This document shows positions 43,501 through 53,013 of a DNA stretch of 64,000 nucleotides, one piece after another. The stretch's first letter is position 1. Each line of letters opens with the position of its first letter. The notes under the pieces are model-generated. The model worked only from the letters and a program-made list of their open reading frames with translations. It was not told where the DNA came from and did no database searches. This DNA comes from Discostella pseudostelligera. Taxonomy: Eukaryota > Bacillariophyta > Thalassiosirophyceae > Thalassiosirales > Thalassiosiraceae. A program made the translations under genes and the position numbers. The DNA lies in NCBI GenBank assembly GCA_036940085.1, contig JALLBK010000021.1:1-64000 (forward strand). The letters are read 5' to 3'.

Positions 43501-45549
43501 ACCATTCACTAGCACGGATGTTACGATGGCAGCTTTCCGTTCTAAATTGATGGTTGTTTCGTCTACTCGTCGTTCAGACTCTACCACCCGTGAATTACTG
43601 TCACTGTCGGCAATTTTGATCACTTCCAGAAAGAGACCACGTGCGATCGACAATGGGATGTAGGGATACACTTTTAGTGACATGGGATCTGCAGTGCTCA
43701 TTTCGTTTTTTGCAATTGATTTGCCTTCTTCTTCTATTTCATCAGCATCATTCCCCGCTTTGTCGCTCTTAGACGTATCTCCGACTATTCCATAAAATGC
43801 ATGGATATACGCCTGAACACACTTGAGCAGTATTGATCGAAATTCGAGGACTCCTTTCTGCTCCAATTCATAATTAAGACGATAATTCTGCTCTTGATCA
43901 TTGAGCGTTTGTTCATCAACTTCGGCTTGATTGTATAATTTCATCTCCGGTGGGTTATCATGTGGTTGTCTCCCGTAGAAGTCTAAATAATGAGCACGAG
44001 CGAGCGCCCATAGCCGCTCTTCCCAATCACCTACATCCTCATCTCCAACGGTGGAAGTATCACTATCATCTAACTGCGGATATGGTCGCCGTTCTTGATC
44101 TACAGCAGCGCCAACGCATTCTCTGTCGTGTCCATCGACCAAAACGTCATTCAGATCAGTATCTGCCTCCTTACCAAGGATAGCGCCAGATTGACGCTCT
44201 GTCTGCGGAACCATACCACTGCTACTACTGCTACCGTCGGCATAAATCGTCGAGGTATCATGCTGGAACCATCCCTCCGCTTCTAGTTCTTGTATCCACC
44301 AGGGACAATCCTTGTCATTATCGTTCCGCATTTGCTCTTTTGCATCAAATGCCTCTTCATCTGCATCATGACTACGGCATCCAACCTCATTGCCAACATC
44401 ATGATGATCATCGTCATCGGTACTGTTGATTCCCAAACCAAGACTTTCCAAACGAGACATGGTCTCTGCGAATTCCATCACCATCCGCTCTCCCTCTTTC
44501 CGAATGACATCATCATTACATGATCCAGTCGATGCTTCATCCGAAGAAGATGCTGCAGATGATGCTGAAGACATGCCATCATTAACATCGTCCCCATTTG
44601 CACCACCCAATGACAACAAAGAGCAAATGCTATCATCACTCTCATACTGATACCGTTGTTGTCGTTGCTGATTATTGGAATATTTCTTCTTGGGTATACG
44701 AAACGAAGAATTATGAGAAGATTGCGATGTACGACTGGTCACACTGGGGGAATGACTAATTCGTCGATTGGATTTGCTATAGTGGTGATGATGATGTCGG
44801 TTGTGCTGGTTTTGATGGTGACTGTACGAGGAGGATGCGGTAGAAAATACAGATGCGGTGTCATCATCATAAGAATAGTGATCATAGTCGTAGTCATGGC
44901 CATCATCAGCACGATAAGAATGATTCATTTGTTGTTGTCTGCTCTTCTGCACAAGAAGACGGTGCAGTTGCGAAGAAGGCTGACTACTTTTTCTTTGTTG
45001 TCGACGTAGTAATGAATCATAGGAAGGCAATGATCGCAATGATCCTCCCGCGATGCTATTGTTGCTACTTCTTTTTCCGGTAGCAGCAATATTTTTATTA
45101 AATCGATTGTCATAATGGGGGGATGCTCTCCTCGACATTATCATTCGGCTGGCACTGCAATATTCATGATCATCAATGTAATCATCATCAGATTGTGGTG
45201 CAACCGTATCCTGTTCAATGGCTACTGTAAAATATTCCAAATCATTGGCACTCACACTCCGACGACGGGGAGCTCTTTTTCCCGAGAAATTGGTTTGTCC
45301 CGAGGAAGTGGGTACTAGTAGTGGTGCTGCTGCAGCGGCGGCCATGTCTCGCTCGTTGGGTGGCTGCTGCTGCCTCCGTCGCTGTCGTCGACGTCGATGA
45401 CTGCTGTCGCTGCGCAACGAGGACGACGAGGAGGAAGGCATCATGGTCATGGCGGCGGTACGGCGCACGCTGCCATGCCGATCTCCAACACTACTTCCAC
45501 CTCCTCCCCCCCGTCGCTCATCATTTCGTGAACGCTCGGGAGGATCCAT
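31552..45549 (-). CDS. Giant TPR-repeat protein, 5 exons, 4573 aa
   Basis: Exons 45549-37795, 37722-36544, 36486-36168, 36087-32719 and 32651-31552. The four introns (72, 57, 80, 67 bp) all have GT-AG ends, and joining them gives one frame of 4573 codons with natural repeat text across each junction (ALVN/MGQHYLDQ, YLSVE/CYREAIES, NKLE/DAVVMYREA, GCIS/ERKGDFELA). Residues 1-500 are low-complexity (Ser, Arg, His, Asp, Gln). About 510-1010 are helical and unassigned. From about 1020 to the end, 42-residue kinesin-light-chain/nephrocystin-type TPR units follow one another (for example VADTLFSLGALHTEKKQFSLA, VANSLHNIGNCYRSLSDFEKS), roughly 70-85 units. TPR solenoids bind peptides and act as scaffolds or motor adaptors. 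No catalytic domain is seen. Possible cargo or partner is unknown. Confidence 0.9.
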
Positions 45550-45630
45550 TATTTTAGTAGGGTAGATACGATGTGGGATTATTCGCCATGGTCATCTGCC
45601 GCTGCCGCAGCCTGCTGCAGCCGCCCGTTT

Positions 45631-45678
45631 GAATTATGGCGGGACGGAGGATGTGCTCTGGCAACGGCCAGAGCGTCC
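45631..45678. repeat. 48-bp direct repeat copy 1 with 7-bp hairpin
   Basis: 'gaattatggcgggacggagg' then a CTCTGGC / GCCAGAG stem with a 4-base loop AACG. It recurs 118 bp downstream. Confidence 0.9.
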
Positions 45679-45748
45679 AAGTGGGAACGTTAACGATTTA
45701 CTATTGATGTTTATTTGTTGGTCAACTCGCAAATCGCGGGGACCGATT

Positions 45749-45796
45749 GAATTATGGCGGGACGGAGGATGTGCTCTGGCGACGGCCAGAGCGTCC
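45749..45796. repeat. 48-bp direct repeat copy 2 with 7-bp hairpin
   Basis: Same as copy 1 except the loop base A to G (GACG). The stem is unchanged. Both copies contain ATGGCGGGA. Confidence 0.9.
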
Positions 45797-46613
45797 ACGA
45801 GCTCGGCTATGGTTCAATACTGGAGTCGGGTAATACCTGGGGGTAATACCCACTAATACCCCAGTACTTGGCGTCTGCCTGTTGGCGATGCCATTAGATG
45901 TACATGCGTTGGGTCTCATCCACACGTACGCACTCTTGAGTCTCCTGGTGTTCTTTATCATCTCAGACATCAGGTCACCCCAACCCCGGTCATGTTCATC
46001 ATTTCACATCAGGTATCCTAGTGGTCTGCATCATCATCCAGTAGCCACCAGCCTGTAGCTTGGAGCTCATTAGCAACAGCATGCTGAATGCTGATGATTT
46101 GATGGTTGACAGTTGACAGCAACTGGTCCTACTTCTTAGTGCCACTCTCATCAGAGCACCACATTGCTGATCTGCTGCATGTCAGCAGAGCATCTGAATA
46201 TCATGATCAAGCATTTCAATCAATGTGATCAGTAGTCAGGAGATGCAGAGTGGCCGGCATACTAGTATGCAAGAAAGTAATGACCAGCAAGTGGTATACT
46301 ACTGTCTATGACTATTATTCCAGCCAATTTTTTTTGTTGCTGCAGGGGTATCTCGAGCAGTATGCATTATCCCAGCATCATGATCATCAGCAATCAGAAT
46401 GCTACTATCACCAGGATCTCACATAGCTCAACATCTCAGACACATCATGATTGTTGCCTCAGCACCAACATCTGCACTCTGCAGCACACACCTCAACTAG
46501 CAGCTACTGCACCATCACCAGCAACTCCTCAATCTCATCCTTGGCATGCTGATTTGTAGCCATCTTTTGCAGATTACAGCATCACATCAGCAGATCTTGT
46601 CTGAAGGCAACAT

Positions 46614-46690
46614 CCTACAGCCTACAGCCTACAGCCTACAGCCTACAGCCTACAGCCTACAGCCTACAGCCTACAGCCTACAACCTACAG
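46614..46690. repeat. (CCTACAG)11 heptanucleotide array
   Basis: Eleven 7-bp units, one with a single substitution (cctacaa). The open frame through it (LQPTAYS repeats) is an artefact of a 7-bp period. Confidence 0.97.
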
Positions 46691-46704
46691 CAGGAGCAGG
46701 AGCA

Positions 46705-46740
<36 letters not shown>
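46689..46740. repeat. (CAGGAG)n/(CAG)n tract
   Basis: Directly adjoins the heptanucleotide array: three 'gcagga' units then about eleven CAG. Confidence 0.95.
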
Positions 46741-47062
46741 CCACAACAAATGGCTAGCAATATCTTTGCAACATCATCTTAGCATTCTTAGCAGCATTTC
46801 AGCATTAGAAGGGGGAACAACGCCATCTGCATGAGGAGTATGAGCATCTGTTCCTGCTGTTCAGCAGTGCATGATTGTTGGGTGAGGAACAAAGAGGATA
46901 TGTTTGGCTGCAATATGTCATTTCCTGATATTTTGAGCATGAGCCATCATGTTGCCCTTGTGTTCCTGTTAATGCATGTTGTTAGAATATTACACAGATC
47001 ATCTGGCAGCTGTGGAGCAAGAAGTTGCAGCTGTGGAGCAAGAACTTATTGATATTTATAAT

Positions 47063-48883
47063 TTAAGGGATCGTTCCATCCTTTGACTTCGAGGACTCAG
47101 CTTCACCGAAATCTTTCCTCTGCCCCATGAGTTCCATCTCAATCTCTTGCAAAATTTGATTCTTTTCATTGTACGTCTTTTTCCTCACGGCAGCAATTAC
47201 ATCATCTAAATCTCCCCCGTCCTTCTCCATAATCTTGATAACTTCTTCTCTCTCCCTTTCAACTGTTGCTAATATGGCATCTACTTCCTGGGGAGTATGG
47301 TTCTCACGGAGACTGGCGACAATTTCCTGGAATTCACGGTCAATTTGAGGTGTATCCGATTCCTCACTGATACCCTCGATGTCAGCTGGAGCACTCGGGT
47401 TGTCTGGGGCGGTATTGTTGTCTTCATCATCACTACCATCATTGTCATTGACATTCAATTCATGGACATTGCCACCTTTCTCAGTACCATAGGTTCTGTC
47501 TCTTTGATCCTTCTTCTCTTTCATAGCCACAACCTTCTTGAACAAACCATCCTCAATTATTTGCTCAAGGATAAATCGCTCGGCAAAGTCAATAAACGCT
47601 CGAACCCGATACGTAGGGAGAAATGATGCCAAACCAGCCAACTGCTTATTCTCATGATTCGCTGGAACAATTCCCTCCACGACCCCACGTATCATTAGTG
47701 GTGTTTTGATTGATCTCTTACCGGATTCGCCAATGTCACATGGCAGTTGAATGACGGGACCACCGCATAGTCCTTCAGGTAATGGCCCTGCCTTTGTCTG
47801 GGCCAAGAATCGATCTGGAGATGCCATGGCGAGCGTACCCAAGGAAGAATATGGATGGAATATTCTCGTATCATCTTCCGCATCTGACTTATTAGATTTG
47901 TCGTTAACCAATGTCTCGTGATCAGCCATATTTGCCTCAGATACCTCAAACCCTTGAAACAACACTTTTTCACCAGGTTCGAACACTGGATCGTTCGATG
48001 TTTCCAGCTGATGCATGCTTGGCAAATGAAGTGGAGTTATCCCCATTTTTTTCATCAGCGGAAGGGCTGCATCTTCGTCTTTCAAATGTATGATTGCAAT
48101 ATCCATCTCACTTGGATGATGTATTGGGTACGGATTCAGTGCAAACTTTGCCAATGGTGCGTACATCCCTTTCAATTTTCCATCATGTTCGATCGTACCC
48201 TTGTCGTCGTGGTCGTGTGCGCGTGCCTCTTCGCCAGTCGACGTCTTGTTCCCCCAAACTTCCAATGAATACCGAACATGTTCCTGTGTTATAACTCGTA
48301 ACCAATCTTGACCATAATATTTTGGCCAGAGCCATGGACTAATAACATGAGAGCTTGCTACTACATGCACCGACGGTCGAAAGGCAGTTGGACAGAATTC
48401 CAACCAGTTCAATTCATGTGGAAATCGAGCCGGACCGGATGCTGGGTCATATTTATATTCTTGTTTAAGGAGCAGCTTTTTCCGCAGGTTCATGTTTTCC
48501 TTAAGATGAGGAAATGCTGATTTTTCGACGTATCCTTTAGCGTTGTACTGTGATTTATCGTCTGTTGATGATGGGTTGTATTCATTTAGTGTTTCCGGAG
48601 GGTCCACTTGCAGCAAGAAAGCAGAGGCGCGGCTCAAAATTTCATATTCTTTCATCCCTAACTCCGGACATAAAAAGTGAACGCTGAGAGCGAGAGCGGT
48701 ATTGATGGGGGATACGTTGGAGGGAGGAGGAGCATTATCGCTCGAAGCTGCTGATGCAGCGGTAGATGAGAGAGATCGTTCTGGATGAAAGGACGCAAAC
48801 GCAAGCTTCCTTCTATTTCCACTTCTGCGGCAAATAAAAAGTCCTCCGGTGCGGGCTGACGTCGGGGAAATCATCGCCATCAT
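47063..48883 (-). CDS. Trypsin-fold protein with Cys at the nucleophile position
   Basis: A 606-aa single exon from the first ATG (48883; an upstream in-frame GTG exists). The N-terminus is basic and Ser-rich (GGLFICRRSGNRRKLAFASF), compatible with an organelle presequence. The middle resembles a chymotrypsin-like serine protease: VHVVASSHVISP (His region, about residue 181), EMDIAIIHLKD (Asp region, about 260) and LPEGLCGGPVIQLP (about 375), where the usual G-x-S-G-G-P is G-L-C-G-G-P. The putative triad is thus His-Asp-Cys. It is either a Cys-nucleophile protease or an inactive binding fold. The C-terminal 130 residues are acidic then helical (REFQEIVASLREN, EREREEVIKIMEKDGGDLDD). Family and substrate are unknown. 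Divergent from TRAPPC6. Confidence 0.7.
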   Translation of the reverse strand: MMAMISPTSARTGGLFICRRSGNRRKLAFASFHPERSLSSTAASAASSDNAPPPSNVSPINTALALSVHFLCPELGMKEYEILSRASAFLLQVDPPETLNEYNPSSTDDKSQYNAKGYVEKSAFPHLKENMNLRKKLLLKQEYKYDPASGPARFPHELNWLEFCPTAFRPSVHVVASSHVISPWLWPKYYGQDWLRVITQEHVRYSLEVWGNKTSTGEEARAHDHDDKGTIEHDGKLKGMYAPLAKFALNPYPIHHPSEMDIAIIHLKDEDAALPLMKKMGITPLHLPSMHQLETSNDPVFEPGEKVLFQGFEVSEANMADHETLVNDKSNKSDAEDDTRIFHPYSSLGTLAMASPDRFLAQTKAGPLPEGLCGGPVIQLPCDIGESGKRSIKTPLMIRGVVEGIVPANHENKQLAGLASFLPTYRVRAFIDFAERFILEQIIEDGLFKKVVAMKEKKDQRDRTYGTEKGGNVHELNVNDNDGSDDEDNNTAPDNPSAPADIEGISEESDTPQIDREFQEIVASLRENHTPQEVDAILATVEREREEVIKIMEKDGGDLDDVIAAVRKKTYNEKNQILQEIEMELMGQRKDFGEAESSKSKDGTIP

Positions 48884-49141
48884 AATGTTGATGTTGGTCT
48901 CTGCTTTACAGGCCTCCACGAGATTTCTAATGAATCCGATGATGCGCTACCGATGCAAAGCTCATTCTCAAAATATCATGCAACTATTGGCCGGAAAGTG
49001 TGGCTAAAATGGCGGGAAGATGGATGTGGCGGGAAGATCGAAGCTCAACAAATCCAAAATCCACCCACATCCACATCCTACAACAAACAACAGCGAGCAA
49101 CAGCGACAACCCACAAATAAAATCATTCCACCAACCCCAAC
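48884..49141. promoter_or_regulatory. Divergent promoter with two GGCGGGAA boxes
   Basis: aaaatggcgggaaga (49006-49020) and tggcgggaag (49027-49036) lie between the trypsin-fold gene (minus) and TRAPPC6 (plus). Confidence 0.55.
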
Positions 49142-50185
49142 ATGGCCATGGCGACGACCCGTACAGGCCCTCCCGCCCCCTCCATCAGCAGCGGCCTGCC
49201 TCCCCACCACAGCAAAGCTTCATCCGCTCCCCCCTCTGCTTCCGGATCAGGCTTATCATCTGCCAACGCTAACGCCGCCGCCGCCGCCGCCACGGAACAT
49301 GTCGCCGAATGCACCTACGAATTCTTACTCGCCGCGATTCTCCAATGGGTCGAACGGGACGAAAAGCGCATCGCCGAGGAGTCGAATCGAGTGCGAATGG
49401 CCATGCAAAAAATAAATATTGGTGGAAATAAACAGAGTCTTGATAGTTCTAGAGCCTCACAGTCACAGGAGGATGGCGGTGACGGTGACTATGACGATGA
49501 TGCCTCCACTTCCAAAAAAGAAGACGCTGCCGCAGCAGCTGCAGTTTTGGCAGCCGAACGCAGCGCAGCACGGATAGAACGGATGGGATATGACGTGGGA
49601 TATAGATTATGTGAGCGATTAGCGCAGCATCGTCCGTTGTTGGGACCGGGCTCACCCTCCCCAGAGAGTGGTGCCACAGATGCAGCTGATTCAAGTGCAA
49701 CATCGTTCGGATTGAGCAATGAGACTTTGGGCAACAATCCTATCATTATGGGAGGAGGGGGGCATAATACTATCATGGACCCGAAAAGTGAGATGAGATA
49801 CTTGCTTTTTATTATTTTCATTCAATCGTTTGTGGAATATACTAACCATTCCTCTTGCCAAACACCACTTTTAGCTCAATTAGAGGCTGTTAAATTCCTC
49901 TGCAAAGAATTCTGGACAGAAGTATTTCGTAAGCAAATTGATAAACTGCAAACAAATCATCGAGGAGTGTTCGTTTTGAAAGACCAAGAATTGAAGTGGC
50001 TTCGTCGTTTGCCTGCCGATGAGGAAAGTGCAAGAGTCGGCGCGATACGGATATTGGCCTTTCCATGTGGGTTGATTCGGGGCGCATTGGCGTGTTTGGG
50101 TTTGAGTGGAGCCATCGTGAGTTGTGACTTCTTAGCTGACGGGAAGACTATGGCAAGCTGTTCATTCAACATTAAAGTGAAATGA
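49142..50185 (+). CDS. TRAPP complex subunit TRAPPC6/Trs33-like, 2 exons
   Basis: Core subunit of the TRAPP vesicle-tethering and Rab-GEF complex. Reading through gives 347 aa, but a stop-free 87-bp GT-AG intron (49788-49874) interrupts the domain. Splicing joins MDPK to QLEAVKFLCKEFW and gives 318 aa. The Bet3-like fold starts at EHVAECTYEFLLAAIL (about residue 55) and continues with RMGYDVGYRLCERLA, KQIDKLQTNHRGVFVL, and the end segment FPCGLIRGALACLGL, SCDFLADGKTMASCSFNI, the typical TRAPPC6 C-terminus. Extra low-complexity inserts (Ser/Asp/Ala) make it about twice the usual length. 3' end is 62 bp from the convergent VOC gene. Confidence 0.94.
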   Translation: MAMATTRTGPPAPSISSGLPPHHSKASSAPPSASGSGLSSANANAAAAAATEHVAECTYEFLLAAILQWVERDEKRIAEESNRVRMAMQKINIGGNKQSLDSSRASQSQEDGGDGDYDDDASTSKKEDAAAAAAVLAAERSAARIERMGYDVGYRLCERLAQHRPLLGPGSPSPESGATDAADSSATSFGLSNETLGNNPIIMGGGGHNTIMDPKSEMRYLLFIIFIQSFVEYTNHSSCQTPLLAQLEAVKFLCKEFWTEVFRKQIDKLQTNHRGVFVLKDQELKWLRRLPADEESARVGAIRILAFPCGLIRGALACLGLSGAIVSCDFLADGKTMASCSFNIKVK

Positions 50186-50247
50186 GATAATGGTGGATGT
50201 AAATTCAATGGAGTTACGTTATTTGAGCTTAGCTAGAAACTACTGCA

Positions 50248-51575
50248 TTACTGTTTTACTGGAAAGAGAGGATGGTGCTCAAGAACGAACACAACATCAC
50301 CAGTGTCAATGTCAATAATATCTTTGAATCGAAATTGTTTGTTATGCATCGCAGAACCAACATCTGCAACTCGATCCTCAAATCTCGAGTTCACCCACAG
50401 GAGATCGCCTTCATCACAATTCGATGCAGCCACCTCAAAGTCTTCATCGTTCGCTCCAACATAGATAGTGATATGATGACCACTACATATATCTCCGTCA
50501 TAGTCTGAAACATCGGCCACAGGTGGATTGTCGCACAACCTCTATCGAAACAAAAGAGATTGCTCAGCTCTACCATTCACTTCAATCTTTCCAAAACCAA
50601 TTATTGCGACATGAGAGGTACCATCATGTACGACAGTTGTGGGTGCATCAAAGAAGAAATCATAGAACCTCGCAATTTTTTCCACGGTCTTCCCATTATC
50701 ATCCCTGTAGACTGGAACGAAAAATTCAATATAGTTTATTCCTTCGCATAGTGGATTAGTCTTTGCTATAGCACTGTCATCGGTGAATGCATTTGACTTT
50801 CGATATAATAATGAAGCAATTGTTGGTTCGTTCGTGTTGATGACGTCATTGGTGCTTTTTGATTCCCTTGCCACAAAAGTGTTTCCACATACATCTTTGA
50901 TTCGTATTGTTTCTGCATCGGCCCTCTCATCATACGAGCAACTCTTGCCTCCTTTAGACAAAGCACTTTTCAACAGAGAAAGATTATTGTAACGCAACCC
51001 TACTTCAAATTCTGGATGAGAAGATACTGAATTCTTTTCCATCTGACGGAAAAAGCTTGTATCATCATTCAAGTGCAATTGGGATGCACCACAAGTTAGA
51101 ACGACGGCTCCTATTCAGTTGAAAAGTTGAGATCGACGATGAAAAAGGAATCAATTCAGGAATCCGAAGAATGATAGTTCACAATATTATATGGGAGTTG
51201 TAACTTACCTGATTTTGCTTTAATATTGTCACAACTCTTTGGAACTAATGATAATCCCATGGTGTTAACAAAAAAGTCTACATTGCTATTGCCGGTACAA
51301 TCATCATGTTCATGAATATCTGGTGTGAGTAAATGTATGTGCTCTAGCAGAGTCAATGTTGAATACGATTCTCCCGTTGGTACGACGGTGCCTGAGAGTG
51401 ATGCAGTGAATAATGAATACCGACGAAATTTTATCCGAACAGGGTCCTTGGTAGATTTATTGATGTGTGCAGTAGTTGTGTGACACCTCGAGAAAGTGAA
51501 CGCATCAACTTGGACATGTTGTCGACACAATAATACCGTGACGACTGCAAAGATTGTGTGCCAGTTTGCTGTCAT
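50248..51575 (-). CDS. Plastid-type protein with two VOC (glyoxalase-like) modules, 3 exons
   Basis: Exons 51575-51209, 51110-50574 and 50504-50248 (introns 98 and 69 bp, GT-AG) give 386 aa. The second intron removes an in-frame TAG, and I chose the acceptor TTTCAG that keeps frame. N-terminus: hydrophobic signal (TIFAVVTVLLCRQHVQVDA) followed by FTF, the Ala|Phe step of diatom plastid pre-sequences. Module 1: LLEHIHLLTPD, VDFFVNTMGLSL, AVVLTCGASQLHL, IRIKDVCGNTFVARES. Module 2: NYIEFFVPVY, IARFYDFFFDAP, HVAIIGFGKIEV, then DGDICSGHHITIYV. This is the vicinal-oxygen-chelate pattern (beta-alpha-beta-beta-beta, G-N near the end). Metal ligands are not certain. The reaction is unknown. Confidence 0.75.
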
Positions 51576-52026
51576 CGGCTTAGTCTGAGAGAATAATATA
51601 TTTGCTCACCCCCTATCCCTCGACTATGTATCGTAGTAGGAAGGTGATTTAGGTTTGGAAGTGGGCAATCCCCATACAGCCTGCCAACCCCCATCAGTTC
51701 CGTAGAACATAAACCTAAATGTATCTAGATGTGTGGATAGGTCGGTGTCATGGTACTCCTCGTCGGTGGATGGCTGGAGGATGGAGCGGACAGCGAAGGT
51801 GAGAAGATTTGGCGGGAACTTGCATCACTTCGGGCCACGTTTTGGCGGGAGCTGCCGCGCGGAAACCAATTTGGGAGTCCTTGCCAGTTACCTCTTACTA
51901 ATCTCAACCCATACGAGTTCCTATGTGCATTCCATGCCTCAGGACGGACTACGCGACGACCGACCAGCGAGCAGCGTCCATCTTATCGTCGATCTCATTG
52001 AAACAACACCATCAAATACCTTTACC
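51576..52026. promoter_or_regulatory. Divergent promoter of VOC gene and RPL17
   Basis: Two E2F-like boxes, atttggcgggaa (51807-51818) and ttttggcgggag (51840-51851), lie 180-220 bp before RPL17. No gene otherwise. Confidence 0.55.
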
Positions 52027-52608
52027 ATGGTGCGCTATTCCGTCGAACCCGATACGGCTGTGCCGCATTCAAAGTCACGGGGATCTCACCTTCGTGTCCA
52101 CTTCAAACACTGCCGAGAAATCACCCATCATATCCAGGGAATGGATGCTGGCAAGGCGAAGAAATTTCTCGAGGATGTCACACAGTTCAAGTCGATTGTC
52201 CCCTTCACCAAGTTCACTGGTGGAATTGGACGCAAGGCAATGGCCAAGCAACACAAGGCTCCCGGTGACAAGGGTAGGTGGCCCATCAAGGCTACCGTTG
52301 TTGTGAAGGACCTCCTTTCCAATGCAGTTGCCAACGCCGAAAGCAAGGGTTTGGAAGCTGACAAGCTGTACATAAGCCACGCTCAATGCAACCGCGCCCC
52401 ACCTGGTCGCCGTAGAACCTACCGTGCCCATGGTCGTATTGGCAAGTACGCCAGTCAACCAGCGCACATTGAATTGATCCTTTCTCAGAGATCGGAGGTT
52501 GTTGAGAAGGCTGATGATGAGGACGGAGAAGGCGCTCGCGGGAGAAAGATTACCAAGAAGGAGGCCGCTTTGAAGCGATTTGTGAAAGTTGGCGGCGGAT
52601 CCGCATAA
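52027..52608 (+). CDS. RPL17: 60S ribosomal protein L17 (uL22)
   Basis: Large-subunit protein lining the exit tunnel. A 193-aa single exon from ATG 52027 (context ACC ATG G). It shows MVRYSVEPD, SRGSHLRVHFKHCREITHHI, GRWPIKATVVVKDLL, CNRAPPGRRRTYRAHGRI and SQPAHIELILSQ, all typical of eukaryotic uL22, with the usual Lys/Glu-rich tail. The frame is open upstream to 51733, but the ATG at 52027 is the conserved start. Confidence 0.98.
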   Translation: MVRYSVEPDTAVPHSKSRGSHLRVHFKHCREITHHIQGMDAGKAKKFLEDVTQFKSIVPFTKFTGGIGRKAMAKQHKAPGDKGRWPIKATVVVKDLLSNAVANAESKGLEADKLYISHAQCNRAPPGRRRTYRAHGRIGKYASQPAHIELILSQRSEVVEKADDEDGEGARGRKITKKEAALKRFVKVGGGSA

Positions 52609-53013
52609 TAGAGTTAAGAGTGAAAGAAATAATGGCGCTGTTATATCATTTATTGATAAACGATTTCTTTCATTGTTTGTATCATACTATTTCGTTACGA
52701 TATCTATGTCTTCGAAGTAAATTATTACTTTCAGGATGTCACAAACAAACCTACGCCGTATCTCAAGTCCCAAGGTACATTTTAATTTCGCGAGGTTGGT
52801 CAACAGCTGAGAATGAAACGGTATCATAGTGTGCATATTGCAAGCCAATCATTATGTTACAAATAATTCTGTAGGGTATTGTCATGATTGACAATGCTTT
52901 CCAGAATGAAAGCCTTAAAGTATTTGATGGTAGGTGTCATGTATGTGTCGTTGGATGGACAATCGAAAGAAGTACCTACTGCTTTTGTTTTTGTCTCAAA
53001 ATATTTAGTTTTA
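52609..53013. other. Convergent 3' region, nothing recognised
   Basis: AT-rich 3' flanks of RPL17 (plus) and the oxidoreductase (minus). No repeat or RNA gene seen. Confidence 0.6.

Larger units (their letters stand above)
45550..47062. other. 1.5-kb repeat-rich intergenic region upstream of the giant TPR gene
   Basis: Contains two 48-bp direct repeats with a hairpin (45631 and 45749), an imperfect GGGGTA/TACCCC inverted repeat at 45836-45866, an AGCAT/CATCA-rich stretch, the (CCTACAG)11 array and a (CAG)n tract. I see no protein gene. An unannotated noncoding transcript is possible but not supported. Confidence 0.6.

Noticed and set aside
46614..46690. CRISPR-like array
   Set aside because: A simple 7-bp tandem repeat without spacers in a eukaryotic genome.
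46546..46782. Open frame with LQPTAYS repeats and poly-Ala
   Set aside because: A 7-bp repeat is open in every frame, and no start context or conserved part is present.
50542..50573. 32-bp or 39-bp intron in the VOC gene
   Set aside because: The 32-bp version breaks frame and 39 bp is shorter than any other intron here. The 69-bp GTAGAG...TTTCAG version keeps frame and has a normal length.
51733..52026. N-terminal extension of RPL17 by 98 codons
   Set aside because: The conserved uL22 start MVRYS lies at 52027 with a good start context. The upstream frame contains the E2F-like boxes and looks non-coding.
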